Part shown: positions 54,196-61,340 of the stretch, in pieces
How the letters are laid out: each line of letters starts with the position of its first letter
Position numbering within the stretch: the stretch's first letter is position 1
Made by a program: the position numbers and the translations under genes
The notes under the pieces: model-generated
What the model saw: the letters and a program-made list of their open reading frames with translations, nothing else
The model's database searches: none
Told to the model about the DNA's origin: nothing
Assembly: GCF_000739455.1 (NCBI RefSeq)
Contig: NZ_CP009211.1
Span: 943,660-1,007,659 of the forward strand
Direction of reading: 5' to 3'
From: Corynebacterium imitans
GTDB lineage: Bacteria; Actinomycetota; Actinomycetes; Mycobacteriales; Mycobacteriaceae
Length of the DNA stretch: 64,000 nt

Positions 54196-56241
54196 ATGAG
54201 CACTTCCGAAAACGCGACCGGCAGCGAAAATGGGCCGGATATGAACTTGTCGGAAAATCAGCACACCCCGCAGGATGTCGCAGCCGAAGAGTCGGCTGCA
54301 GAAGACACCAGGGATGCGGGCAGCGCTGAGGACGCCGGCGCTTCGCAGGAGACTGTCGAGGCCACTGAGAACGCAGAGAGCACTGAGAACGTAGAGAGCG
54401 CCGAAGAAACCGCTGAGCCGGAAAAGCCGGCGAACGGTTTCGAGACCCTCGACCTGCCAGAAAAGGTCGTAGAGGCGGTCAAGAAGGTCGGCTTTGAGCA
54501 GCCGTCCGCCATCCAGGCCGAGACCATCCCGATTTTGATGCAGGACCGCGACGTCGTGGGCCTGGCGCAGACCGGTACGGGCAAGACCGCGGCGTTTGCG
54601 CTGCCGATCTTGAGCCGCATCGACACCTCGAAGCGTCACCCGCAGGCGCTGATCCTTGCGCCGACGCGCGAGCTGGCGCTGCAGGTGTCCGACTCCTTCC
54701 AGTCGTTCGCCGACCACCTTGGCGGCGTGCACATCCTGCCGATCTACGGCGGCCAGGCCTACGGCATTCAGCTGTCCGGGCTGCGCCGCGGCGCGCAGGT
54801 CATCGTGGGTACCCCGGGTCGTGTGATCGACCACCTGCAGAAGGGGTCGCTGGACATCTCCAACCTGCGCTTCCTCGTCCTGGACGAGGCGGACGAGATG
54901 CTGAACATGGGCTTCCAGGAAGACGTGGAGCGCATCCTGGAGGACACCCCGGACGACAAGCAGGTCGCGCTGTTCTCGGCGACGATGCCGCGCGCGATCC
55001 GTAAGATCTCCCGTGACTACCTCAACGACCCGGTCGAGGTGACCGTCAAGTCGGAGACGCGCACGAACACGAACATCACGCAGCGCTACCTGTTTACTGC
55101 GCACCGCAACAAGCTCGACGCGATCACCCGCATCCTCGAGGTCACCGAGTTTGAGGCGATGATCGTCTTCGTCCGCACGAAGAACGAGACCGAGGAGATC
55201 GCCGAGAAGCTGCGCGCCCGTGGGTTCTCCGCGGCCGCCATCAACGGCGATATCGCCCAGCAGCAGCGTGAGCGTACCGTCGATCAGCTTCGCGACGGCC
55301 GCTTGGACATCCTGGTCGCCACCGATGTCGCCGCCCGCGGCCTCGATGTGGAGCGCATCTCGCACGTGCTGAACTACGACATTCCGAACGACACGGAGAG
55401 CTACGTCCACCGCATCGGTCGTACTGGCCGCGCGGGGCGTACCGGCGAGGCGATCCTCTTTGTCACTCCGCGTGAGCGTCGCATGCTGCGCTCGATCGAG
55501 CGCGTGACGAACGCGACAATCGAGGAGATGGACCTGCCGACTGTCGACGAGGTCAACGAGAGCCGCAAGGTGAAGTTCATGGATTCGATCACCGAATCCC
55601 TGGAGGCCTCCGAGCTGCAGCTGTTCAAGTCGATGGTGCGCGAGTACTCGGCCGCAAACAACGTGCCGATGGACGACATCGCCGCGGCGCTTGCCACCCA
55701 GGCGCTGGCTGGCGACGAGTTCCTCATGAAGGAGCCGCCGAAGGACAAGCGTGACCGTCGAGATCGTCGCGACCGCTGGGACCGTGACGACCGCGGTCGG
55801 GGGCGTGGCCGTGACGGGCGCGACGGCCGCGAGGATCGTGGCCGCGGCAAGCGTCGCCACAACGACAGCGAGAACTTCGACACCTACCGCCTGGACGTGG
55901 GCAAGCGCCAGCACGTCCGCCCGGGCGCGATCGTCGGCGCGCTGGCGAACGAGGGTGGCTTAAGCTCCAAGGACTTTGGGCGCATCACCATCGGCGGCGA
56001 TTTCACGCTGGTGGAGCTGCCGAAGAAGCTGGACAAGCAGGTGCTCGACCGTCTTTCGGACACCCGCATCTCGGGCCAGCTGATTAACATTCAGCGCGAC
56101 CACGGTGCGCCGCCGCGCGATCGTGGTGGGCGTGGGCGTCGCGGTGACTTCGATGACCACCGAGGCCGCCGTGGCCGCCGAGACGATCGCCGGGGGCGTC
56201 GGGACGATCGCCGCGGCCGCGGCAACCGCAACTGGGACTAG
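54196..56241 (+). CDS. deaD: DEAD-box RNA helicase
   Basis: 681 residues, CsdA/DeaD type. An acidic N-terminal extension of about 85 residues precedes the core: Q motif GFEQPSAIQAETIP, Walker A AQTGTGKT, PTRELALQV, TPGRVIDHL, DEAD, SAT, and HRIGRTGRAGRTG. A C-terminal DbpA-like RNA-binding domain (VRPGAIVGALANEGGLSSKDFGRITI) and Arg/Gly/Asp-rich stretches follow; the last 40 residues are RGG-like. It would unwind rRNA or mRNA structure in cold and ribosome assembly. ATG 54196 chosen; TACGCT lies 9 nt upstream. Confidence 0.93.
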   Translation: MSTSENATGSENGPDMNLSENQHTPQDVAAEESAAEDTRDAGSAEDAGASQETVEATENAESTENVESAEETAEPEKPANGFETLDLPEKVVEAVKKVGFEQPSAIQAETIPILMQDRDVVGLAQTGTGKTAAFALPILSRIDTSKRHPQALILAPTRELALQVSDSFQSFADHLGGVHILPIYGGQAYGIQLSGLRRGAQVIVGTPGRVIDHLQKGSLDISNLRFLVLDEADEMLNMGFQEDVERILEDTPDDKQVALFSATMPRAIRKISRDYLNDPVEVTVKSETRTNTNITQRYLFTAHRNKLDAITRILEVTEFEAMIVFVRTKNETEEIAEKLRARGFSAAAINGDIAQQQRERTVDQLRDGRLDILVATDVAARGLDVERISHVLNYDIPNDTESYVHRIGRTGRAGRTGEAILFVTPRERRMLRSIERVTNATIEEMDLPTVDEVNESRKVKFMDSITESLEASELQLFKSMVREYSAANNVPMDDIAAALATQALAGDEFLMKEPPKDKRDRRDRRDRWDRDDRGRGRGRDGRDGREDRGRGKRRHNDSENFDTYRLDVGKRQHVRPGAIVGALANEGGLSSKDFGRITIGGDFTLVELPKKLDKQVLDRLSDTRISGQLINIQRDHGAPPRDRGGRGRRGDFDDHRGRRGRRDDRRGRRDDRRGRGNRNWD

Positions 56242-56253
56242 CCGCATGTGAAG

Positions 56254-56276
56254 AACGGGCCTTCGGGTCCGTTTTT
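56254..56276 (+). terminator. Intrinsic terminator after the DEAD-box helicase
   Basis: AACGGGCC, loop TTCG, GGTCCGTT (one G-U wobble) then TTTCCTTTT. The UUCG-capped hairpin lies 12 bp after the helicase stop. Confidence 0.85.
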
Positions 56277-56349
56277 CCTTTTGTGCAGCTGTGCGTAAGG
56301 GCAGTACAGTGAGGTGAGTTTTCGCACACTGGCCGCAAGGAAGGAACCT

Positions 56350-57171
56350 ATGCAACAACTGCCCCGGACCCTGGCGATGGGGATCGTCGCTACGCTTTTC
56401 GCAGTTGTGGCCGTGGTTGCGCCGAGCGCTTCCGCCGCGCCGCGGGTGAGCCAGGGGTCGGTGATTGTGACCGACGGCGGCATGTGCACGGTCGGGTTCA
56501 GTGATCCTGCCCGCCACCGCAGCCTGGTCGCCGCGCACTGCGGGCGTGAGGGCAGTAGGGTCTCGGTGCTTGATCCGGCCACCGGTGCTGTGAGCAGGCA
56601 GGTTGGCACGTTTTACCGTTCTAAAGCCTACGACCAGCGCCTGGGCAACGACTGGGCGGCGATCCAGTGGGACCGCGGGGTGGCCGTTGGCGGCAATCCG
56701 CACTCCGGGAACCGGTGGGTGCACCCGAACAACATCGCGCTGGGCGAAACCGTGTGCTACCACGGCAATGCCAGCCACGGTGGCCGCGGCTCGACCTGCG
56801 GCAAGTTCGCCGGATCTGTGGGCAATACGTTCTTTGTCGACGCCCCACTGACCCGCCCCGGCGACTCTGGCGGGCCGATGTGGGTGCCCGGCCGCGGCTT
56901 TGTGGGCGTGATCTCCAGCCAGTGGGCAGCGCGGCAGCTGCCGGTCGTGGGCGGGGCGAACTTCGTCGTCGGCGTGGTGCCGCACGATGGGCCTGCGGTG
57001 ACCGAGGTGCAGCTGATGGGGCTGTACATGGAGAACCTGGTCGCGCCGGTGTCAGCAGGCGGGTCGGCGGTTGGCCCGGTTGGGGAATCGGTGCGTCGCG
57101 TGGTGAGTACCGTGTTTGGATTCTTGTCGCGCTTTGGGCTCCCGTACCCCTCTGCGGTGCACTATTCTTAA
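56350..57171 (+). CDS. Secreted S1-family serine peptidase (first of tandem pair)
   Basis: 273 residues. Signal peptide ending SASAA, then a compact chymotrypsin-like domain: catalytic His in SLVAAHCG, Asp in GNDWAAIQW, Ser in TRPGDSGGP. Four cysteines in pairs (MCTVGF, HCGRE, VCYHG, TCGK) suggest disulfides. The C-terminal 60 residues carry a weak hydrophobic end but no clear anchor. AGGAAGGAACC precedes ATG 56350. Related along its length to the next gene (shared HCGREG, QWDR, CYHG, RPGDSGGP, VPGRG), so a tandem duplication. Confidence 0.9.
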   Translation: MQQLPRTLAMGIVATLFAVVAVVAPSASAAPRVSQGSVIVTDGGMCTVGFSDPARHRSLVAAHCGREGSRVSVLDPATGAVSRQVGTFYRSKAYDQRLGNDWAAIQWDRGVAVGGNPHSGNRWVHPNNIALGETVCYHGNASHGGRGSTCGKFAGSVGNTFFVDAPLTRPGDSGGPMWVPGRGFVGVISSQWAARQLPVVGGANFVVGVVPHDGPAVTEVQLMGLYMENLVAPVSAGGSAVGPVGESVRRVVSTVFGFLSRFGLPYPSAVHYS

Positions 57172-57210
57172 AGGGGTAATACAGCTTTTTCTCACCGAAG
57201 GTGAATAAAC

Positions 57211-58110
57211 GTGAATACTTCCCGCGCGTGTCTCGCAGCCGCCGTTGTTTCCTCTCTGACTCTGGCTCCGGTTGTGGCGCACGCGGCACCGGCCCCGATC
57301 CCCGAGCAGGGGCTGGCGATTTCCACGAGCATCGGGAATTGCACGCTGGGGTACGTGGACAAAGAGATGCGCATTGGCTACACGGCCGCGCACTGCGGCC
57401 GGGAGGGCGACCGGGTGCGCATCATCGACCGCACCACGAACGCGCACAGCCGCGAGATCGGCACCTTCCACCCGTCGACGCGCTATGACGAGCTGTTTTC
57501 CAACGACTGGGGCTACATCCAGTGGGATCGCGACGTGCAGTTGGGCGGTAACCCGTATTCGGGCGATACCATCATCGATCTGAACGACGTCAAGCGCGGT
57601 GAAGAGGTTTGCTATCACGGCGAGACCTCCCACAGGGGCACCAAAGACATCACGTGCGGGACGTTCTACCGAGCGACGGGGCAGAGCTTTGCCATGCGCG
57701 GCGCGTACTGGCGGCCGGGCGATTCCGGCGGCCCGGTGTGGATCCCGGGGCGCGGTCTTGTAGGCGTGGCCTCGATCGGGCCTGCCACACCGGGCAAGGT
57801 GGGTACCGCGACGGTCGGTCGGGTGCGCGTCGAGGGCAAGCCGATGGGCTGGGGTGCCGCCCCGCGCGACGGCCGCCTGATTGGCAACGATGAGGGCTCC
57901 CGCGAGTTCCTCGCTGCGGCGGGCCTGGATTCTGCGGGTGTCTATGATGAGCTGATTGATAGAAGCTCCAAGTCTTCGAAGAGTTCCTCCTCGGAAAAGG
58001 AGTCCTCGAGCTCGGAGATGACCCCGGGCGAGATCCTCTCGATTGTCATCCCGATCCTGGTGGTGCTCGTGCCGCTTCTCGCACAGCTGGCCCAGCAGTT
58101 TATGCGCTAA
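57211..58110 (+). CDS. Secreted membrane-anchored S1-family serine peptidase (second of pair)
   Basis: 299 residues. Signal peptide (CLAAAVVSSLTLAPVVAHAA), S1 domain with His in YTAAHCG, Asp in SNDWGYIQW and Ser in WRPGDSGGP, a Ser/Lys/Glu linker (SSKSSKSSSSEKESSSSE), and a C-terminal membrane helix (ILSIVIPILVVLVPLLAQL) anchoring it to the cell surface. GTG 57211 follows GAAGGTG. It starts 39 bp after its paralogue and is probably co-expressed. Its 3' end is duplicated beyond the palindromic element at 58421-58457. Confidence 0.9.
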   Translation: MNTSRACLAAAVVSSLTLAPVVAHAAPAPIPEQGLAISTSIGNCTLGYVDKEMRIGYTAAHCGREGDRVRIIDRTTNAHSREIGTFHPSTRYDELFSNDWGYIQWDRDVQLGGNPYSGDTIIDLNDVKRGEEVCYHGETSHRGTKDITCGTFYRATGQSFAMRGAYWRPGDSGGPVWIPGRGLVGVASIGPATPGKVGTATVGRVRVEGKPMGWGAAPRDGRLIGNDEGSREFLAAAGLDSAGVYDELIDRSSKSSKSSSSEKESSSSEMTPGEILSIVIPILVVLVPLLAQLAQQFMR

Positions 58111-58124
58111 ATAGCCCCGCGGGT

Positions 58125-58294
58125 GCGGACGGCTGGCAGCGAAGCACTCCCGACAGCGTAGGTCTAAATGGAGCTAGCTCCATTTAGGAAGTCCGGTGAC
58201 GTGCGACCTGGGGTTTTGTGTCCGGGGTTGGTCTACATGGAGCTAGCTCCATTTGGGAAGACCGGCGACGCCAAATCCGTAATACGGTCCCGGC
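58125..58294. repeat. Palindromic 69-bp repeat element, two-palindrome copy (inverted)
   Basis: Two GGAGCTAGCTCC palindromes start at 58170 and 58239, 69 bp apart; the first extends to a perfect 24-bp palindrome (58164-58187). CCGTAATACGG (58277-58287) lies 27 bp beyond the second palindrome, the same spacing as in the 28-kb copy, which is in opposite orientation. The left end matches the other conserved end block. Total length is 139 bp less than the 28-kb copy, equal to two units plus one base. Lies between convergent genes. Confidence 0.9.
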
Positions 58295-58420
58295 AGTGCG
58301 GATGATCAGGGTGCCGATCACCGCCACTGGCCGCGTAGTGCCGAAAACCGACTTACCTCGCACCAAAACCGCAGGCCACAGCGCAAATATTGATCTTTAC
58401 TCCCAAAAAGTGAACTCGCG

Positions 58421-58457
58421 CAGCCGTTTATGCACTAAAAAAGCCCCGCGGGTGCGG
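58421..58457 (+). repeat. Imperfect duplicate of the peptidase gene 3' end
   Basis: 37 bp matching 58093-58128, which covers the last codons (coding QQFMR), the stop TAA and the following AGCCCCGCGGGTGCGG. It has a few differences, and in frame reads ELAQPFMH before TAA against QLAQQFMR. The right copy keeps an intact terminator hairpin; the left copy's hairpin is broken. Confidence 0.8.
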
Positions 58458-58461
58458 GGCT
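58442..58461. terminator. Intrinsic terminator of the leftward membrane-protein gene
   Basis: AGCCCCGC/GCGGGGCT with a 4-nt loop, followed on the minus strand by TTTTTT. It ends transcription of the gene at 58479-58961. Part of the duplicated segment described above. Confidence 0.85.
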
Positions 58462-58478
58462 GAAAGCAAAGACGTGCG

Positions 58479-58961
58479 CTACGCCGGCGAGGGCAGGAAC
58501 ATCAGGATGAAGGTGAGCAGCCACAGCAGGTTGAAGATGCCAGCGCCTGCGGCGGCCTTTGCCTTGGCCTTTTCAAAGTTTGCCGCAGCGTCGGAAGCGT
58601 CGCCCTCAGCAGGGGAGAGCGCGCCGAGCGAGCCCATGATGGCGCGCTGCTGCGGGATGACCATGAAGAAGAGCAGGCCCCACGCGATCACGGACAGGAT
58701 GATCGCGGTGTGGAGGAAGTAGTTGGTCTTGTAAGCGCCCCAGTCGGTGGCCATGACCAGCCCGCCGAGCAGCGGGACCAGCACGGAGAGCATGCCGTAG
58801 GTATTCGTCACCTTGTGCAGCACGGAGGCGCGGCCAGTGGCCTCCTCGCTACCGGTGCGGGCCTCGATGGCGTGCTTGGGGAACATGGAGGTGGACACGA
58901 CGACGGGGCCGAGCAGGATGATCGCTGCGACCACGTGCAGAGCAGTGAAAAAGGTAACCAT
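58479..58961 (-). CDS. DUF2269-like integral membrane protein
   Basis: 160 residues with four membrane helices (FFTALHVVAAIILLGPVVV, MLSVLVPLLGGLVMATD, TAIILSVIAWGLLFFMVIP, AGIFNLLWLLTFILMFL). The first helix with HVVAAIILLGPVV resembles the heme-ligand-like H-x-x-x-A-x-x-x-x-G-P of DUF2269 proteins. Function unknown. AAGGTGG precedes ATG 58961. Confidence 0.7.
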   Translation of the reverse strand: MVTFFTALHVVAAIILLGPVVVSTSMFPKHAIEARTGSEEATGRASVLHKVTNTYGMLSVLVPLLGGLVMATDWGAYKTNYFLHTAIILSVIAWGLLFFMVIPQQRAIMGSLGALSPAEGDASDAAANFEKAKAKAAAGAGIFNLLWLLTFILMFLPSPA

Positions 58962-59001
58962 GCTGCACCACCTTACGGCAACCGGCCAACATCGTCACAG
59001 T

Positions 59002-59616
59002 TCACATGGTGCGAGCGCCAAGAAGTCCGGCAATGCCGCCGCAGGCGCGGCGCATCTCGCGCAGATCGGCTCGCGGCAGGGAAAGCTCGTAGGCGCGGGC
59101 GACGTCGGCGAGTCTGTGTGCGTAGGCGCAGCGCTGTGCGCGCTTGGGCGGCATCCATTCGCTGGGCAACTGGTCGGACTTTTGCTGGTTGGCGGCGGCC
59201 GCGACAACGACGAGGTTAAGCGGGTCGTTGGCAAAGGCTTCACGACGCGACTGCTCCCACGCGTGGGCACCCAGGTCCCAGGCGGCGGAGAGGGGCAGAA
59301 CGTGGTCGAGCTCTACGTCGTAAGGAGTAATCGGTTGACCGGTGTAGGGCCCGACGACGGGCGTGTCGCGCGGGGCGGGGCAGCTGTCACGGGGTGAGCC
59401 GGCAACAGGGGCGGCGCCGAAGGTGGCGTTGAGGGCTGCTTGGCGGGTGGTGCAGCCGTCGGCAAGCGGGGCCCAGCCGGTGCCGAAGGCATCGCGGCTG
59501 TAGCCGAGCACCGTAGCGCGCGGCAGGCCTGCGCTGACGCCGAATTGGCTGCGCGGCGTAGGGAAGGGGACGATGAGAAGTGTGGCGACGGTGAGAAGGC
59601 TAAGAAAAGTGCGCAT
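59002..59616 (-). CDS. Secreted HNH endonuclease-family protein
   Basis: 204 residues. N-terminal signal peptide or anchor (FLSLLTVATLLIVPFP). The GmrSD/DUF1524-type HNH core is present: YDVELDHVLPLSAAWDLGAHAW, then FANDPLNLVVVAAAANQQKSDQLPSEWMPP (H, N and a second acidic site). Four cysteines could form disulfides. Secreted nucleases of this kind are widespread in actinobacteria and probably degrade external DNA. Start ATG 59616 lies inside the terminator hairpin of putP, with no ribosome site. Confidence 0.88.
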   Translation of the reverse strand: MRTFLSLLTVATLLIVPFPTPRSQFGVSAGLPRATVLGYSRDAFGTGWAPLADGCTTRQAALNATFGAAPVAGSPRDSCPAPRDTPVVGPYTGQPITPYDVELDHVLPLSAAWDLGAHAWEQSRREAFANDPLNLVVVAAAANQQKSDQLPSEWMPPKRAQRCAYAHRLADVARAYELSLPRADLREMRRACGGIAGLLGARTM

Positions 59617-59638
59617 GCATCGTTAGACGCATGCGCAC
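59602..59638 (-). terminator. putP terminator overlapping the HNH gene start
   Basis: Perfect 10-bp inverted repeat: GTGCGCATGC (59609-59618) and GCATGCGCAC (59629-59638) with a 10-nt loop. On the minus strand it is followed by TTTTCTT (59608-59602), so it has terminator form, yet the HNH start codon (59616-59614) is in the second arm. Confidence 0.65.
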
Positions 59639-59652
59639 GTGCCGCGGTTCCC

Positions 59653-61215
59653 TTAGTGTTTGCGCTCGACGGCTTCGAGCGACTCGTGGAAGTTCGCCTC
59701 GGGGTGAGCGAAGGCGTAGTTGGTGACGGCGACCGCGGTGTCGAACTCCTCGTCCACGCCCGGCTTGGGCTTGGTGGCCAGGGAGACGAGCACCATGGCG
59801 ATGGTGGCGAAGAGGACGCCCGGGACGATCTCGTAAATCATGCCGGAGAGTGCGTCGACCGAGCCCCACACGAACACGGTGACGGCACCGACGATCATGC
59901 CGGCGATTGCGCCCGGCGCGGTGAGCCTGCGCCAGTACAGGGCGGCGACGATGACGGGGCCGAAGGCGGCACCGAAGCCGGCCCAGGCGAAGCCCACCAG
60001 GCCGAGGATGGTGTCGGAGGGGTTAAACGCCATGAGCATGGCGACCAATGCGACGAGTACGACCATGGTGCGGGAGGCGACCAGCAGGGTGGTCTGGCTG
60101 GCTTCCTTGCGGAAGATGCGGAAGAGGTCTTCCACCAGCGCGGACGAGGTGACCAGCAGCTGCGAGGACATGGTGGACATGATTGCTGCTAGCACGGCGG
60201 TGAGCACCAGGCCGGCGATGAGCGGGTGGAACAGGATGCGCGCCAGGTCCAGGAAGATCGTCTCGAAGCCTTCCTGGTCGGTCACGGAGTGCGTGGTCTG
60301 GGAGAAGAACAGGGTGCCGACCAGCGCGGTGAAGATCGCGCCGAGGAAGCAGAAGGTGACCCAGATGATGCCGGAGCGGCGCGCGGCGGTGGCCTCGGAG
60401 GGCGAGCGCAGCGCCATGAAACGGGTGACAATGTGGGGCTGGCCGAAGTAGCCCAGGCCCCAGGCGATGTTGCCGATGATGGTGGCGGCGGACACGCCAG
60501 CGACCATGTTGAAGAAGGTCGGGTTGCCCTCCGGCCACGGGCCGTAGGAGTGGTCGGTGGCATAGGAGAAGAGCTCGCCCGGGTTGTCCACGGCGATCAG
60601 CGCCATGATGGGGACGGTGATCAGGGCGAGGAACATCAGCACGCCCTGCACCACATCCGTGTAAGAGACGGCCAGGAAGCCGCCGATGAAGGTGTAGAGC
60701 ACCGTAATAGAGCCGACGATCAGCATGCCGACGAGGTACTCGCCGCCGAAGGTGGACTCGTAGTAGCGGCCGCCGGAGACCATGCCGGAGGAGACGTAGA
60801 AGGTGAAGAAGAAGATGATGATCAGCGAGGCGACGACGCGCAGCACGCGCGAGGAGTCGCGGGTCCGGTTCTCAAAGAAGCTGGGCAGCGTGATCGAGTC
60901 GTTGGAGACTTCGGTGTAGGCGCGCAGGCGCGGGGCGACCCACTTCCAGTTGCACCAGGAACCGATGAGCAGGCCGATGGCGATCCACAGCTCGCTCATG
61001 CCGGACACGAACAGCGCGCCGGGCAGGCCCATGAGCAGCCAGCCGGACATGTCGGAGGCGCCGGCGGAGAGTCCGGCGACGAAGGGGTGGAGGCCGCGGT
61101 CGCCGAGCACGTAGTCGTCGTACTTCTGCGTCTGGAGCCAGGAGTAGAATCCGATTGCGACCATGACGCCGAAGTAGAGCACGATGGCGACGACAAGCCA
61201 GAAGCTGTCAGACAT
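59653..61215 (-). CDS. putP: Sodium/proline symporter PutP
   Basis: 520 residues, 13 membrane segments, SSS family. FVAGLSAGASDMSGWLLMGLPGALFVSGMSELW carries the conserved sodium-site region; NSTFFEN-like EVSNDSITLPSFFENRTRD, GRYYESTFG, and WAGFGAAFGPVIVAALYW are PutP signatures. Imports proline with Na+. ATG 61215 has AAGGAG 6 nt upstream; ATG 61221 would overlap the ribosome site. A CRP-like site lies 23 bp upstream. Confidence 0.95.
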   Translation of the reverse strand: MSDSFWLVVAIVLYFGVMVAIGFYSWLQTQKYDDYVLGDRGLHPFVAGLSAGASDMSGWLLMGLPGALFVSGMSELWIAIGLLIGSWCNWKWVAPRLRAYTEVSNDSITLPSFFENRTRDSSRVLRVVASLIIIFFFTFYVSSGMVSGGRYYESTFGGEYLVGMLIVGSITVLYTFIGGFLAVSYTDVVQGVLMFLALITVPIMALIAVDNPGELFSYATDHSYGPWPEGNPTFFNMVAGVSAATIIGNIAWGLGYFGQPHIVTRFMALRSPSEATAARRSGIIWVTFCFLGAIFTALVGTLFFSQTTHSVTDQEGFETIFLDLARILFHPLIAGLVLTAVLAAIMSTMSSQLLVTSSALVEDLFRIFRKEASQTTLLVASRTMVVLVALVAMLMAFNPSDTILGLVGFAWAGFGAAFGPVIVAALYWRRLTAPGAIAGMIVGAVTVFVWGSVDALSGMIYEIVPGVLFATIAMVLVSLATKPKPGVDEEFDTAVAVTNYAFAHPEANFHESLEAVERKH

Positions 61216-61237
61216 CTGCATCTCCTTGGGGTAATAG

Positions 61238-61253
61238 TGTGAATTGCATTACA
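61238..61253. promoter_or_regulatory. Possible GlxR (CRP-family) site before putP
   Basis: TGTGAATTGCATTACA matches the CRP/GlxR consensus TGTGA-N6-TCACA at nine of ten half-site bases. It lies 23 bp upstream of the putP start, within the likely promoter. GlxR is the cAMP-dependent global regulator in corynebacteria; this is a sequence-based prediction. Confidence 0.45.
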
Positions 61254-61340
61254 GGAACCGTAGTGTAACAGGGCTACCGGATACATGTGGGCGGGATCCA
61301 ATCGGATGCGAAGAAATTTCGAGGTGGTATAAGGGTGGGT

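Noticed and set aside
58218..58463. Plus-strand 81-codon frame over the second element copy
   Set aside because: It crosses the element end, the duplicated gene end and a terminator; composition and context are non-coding.
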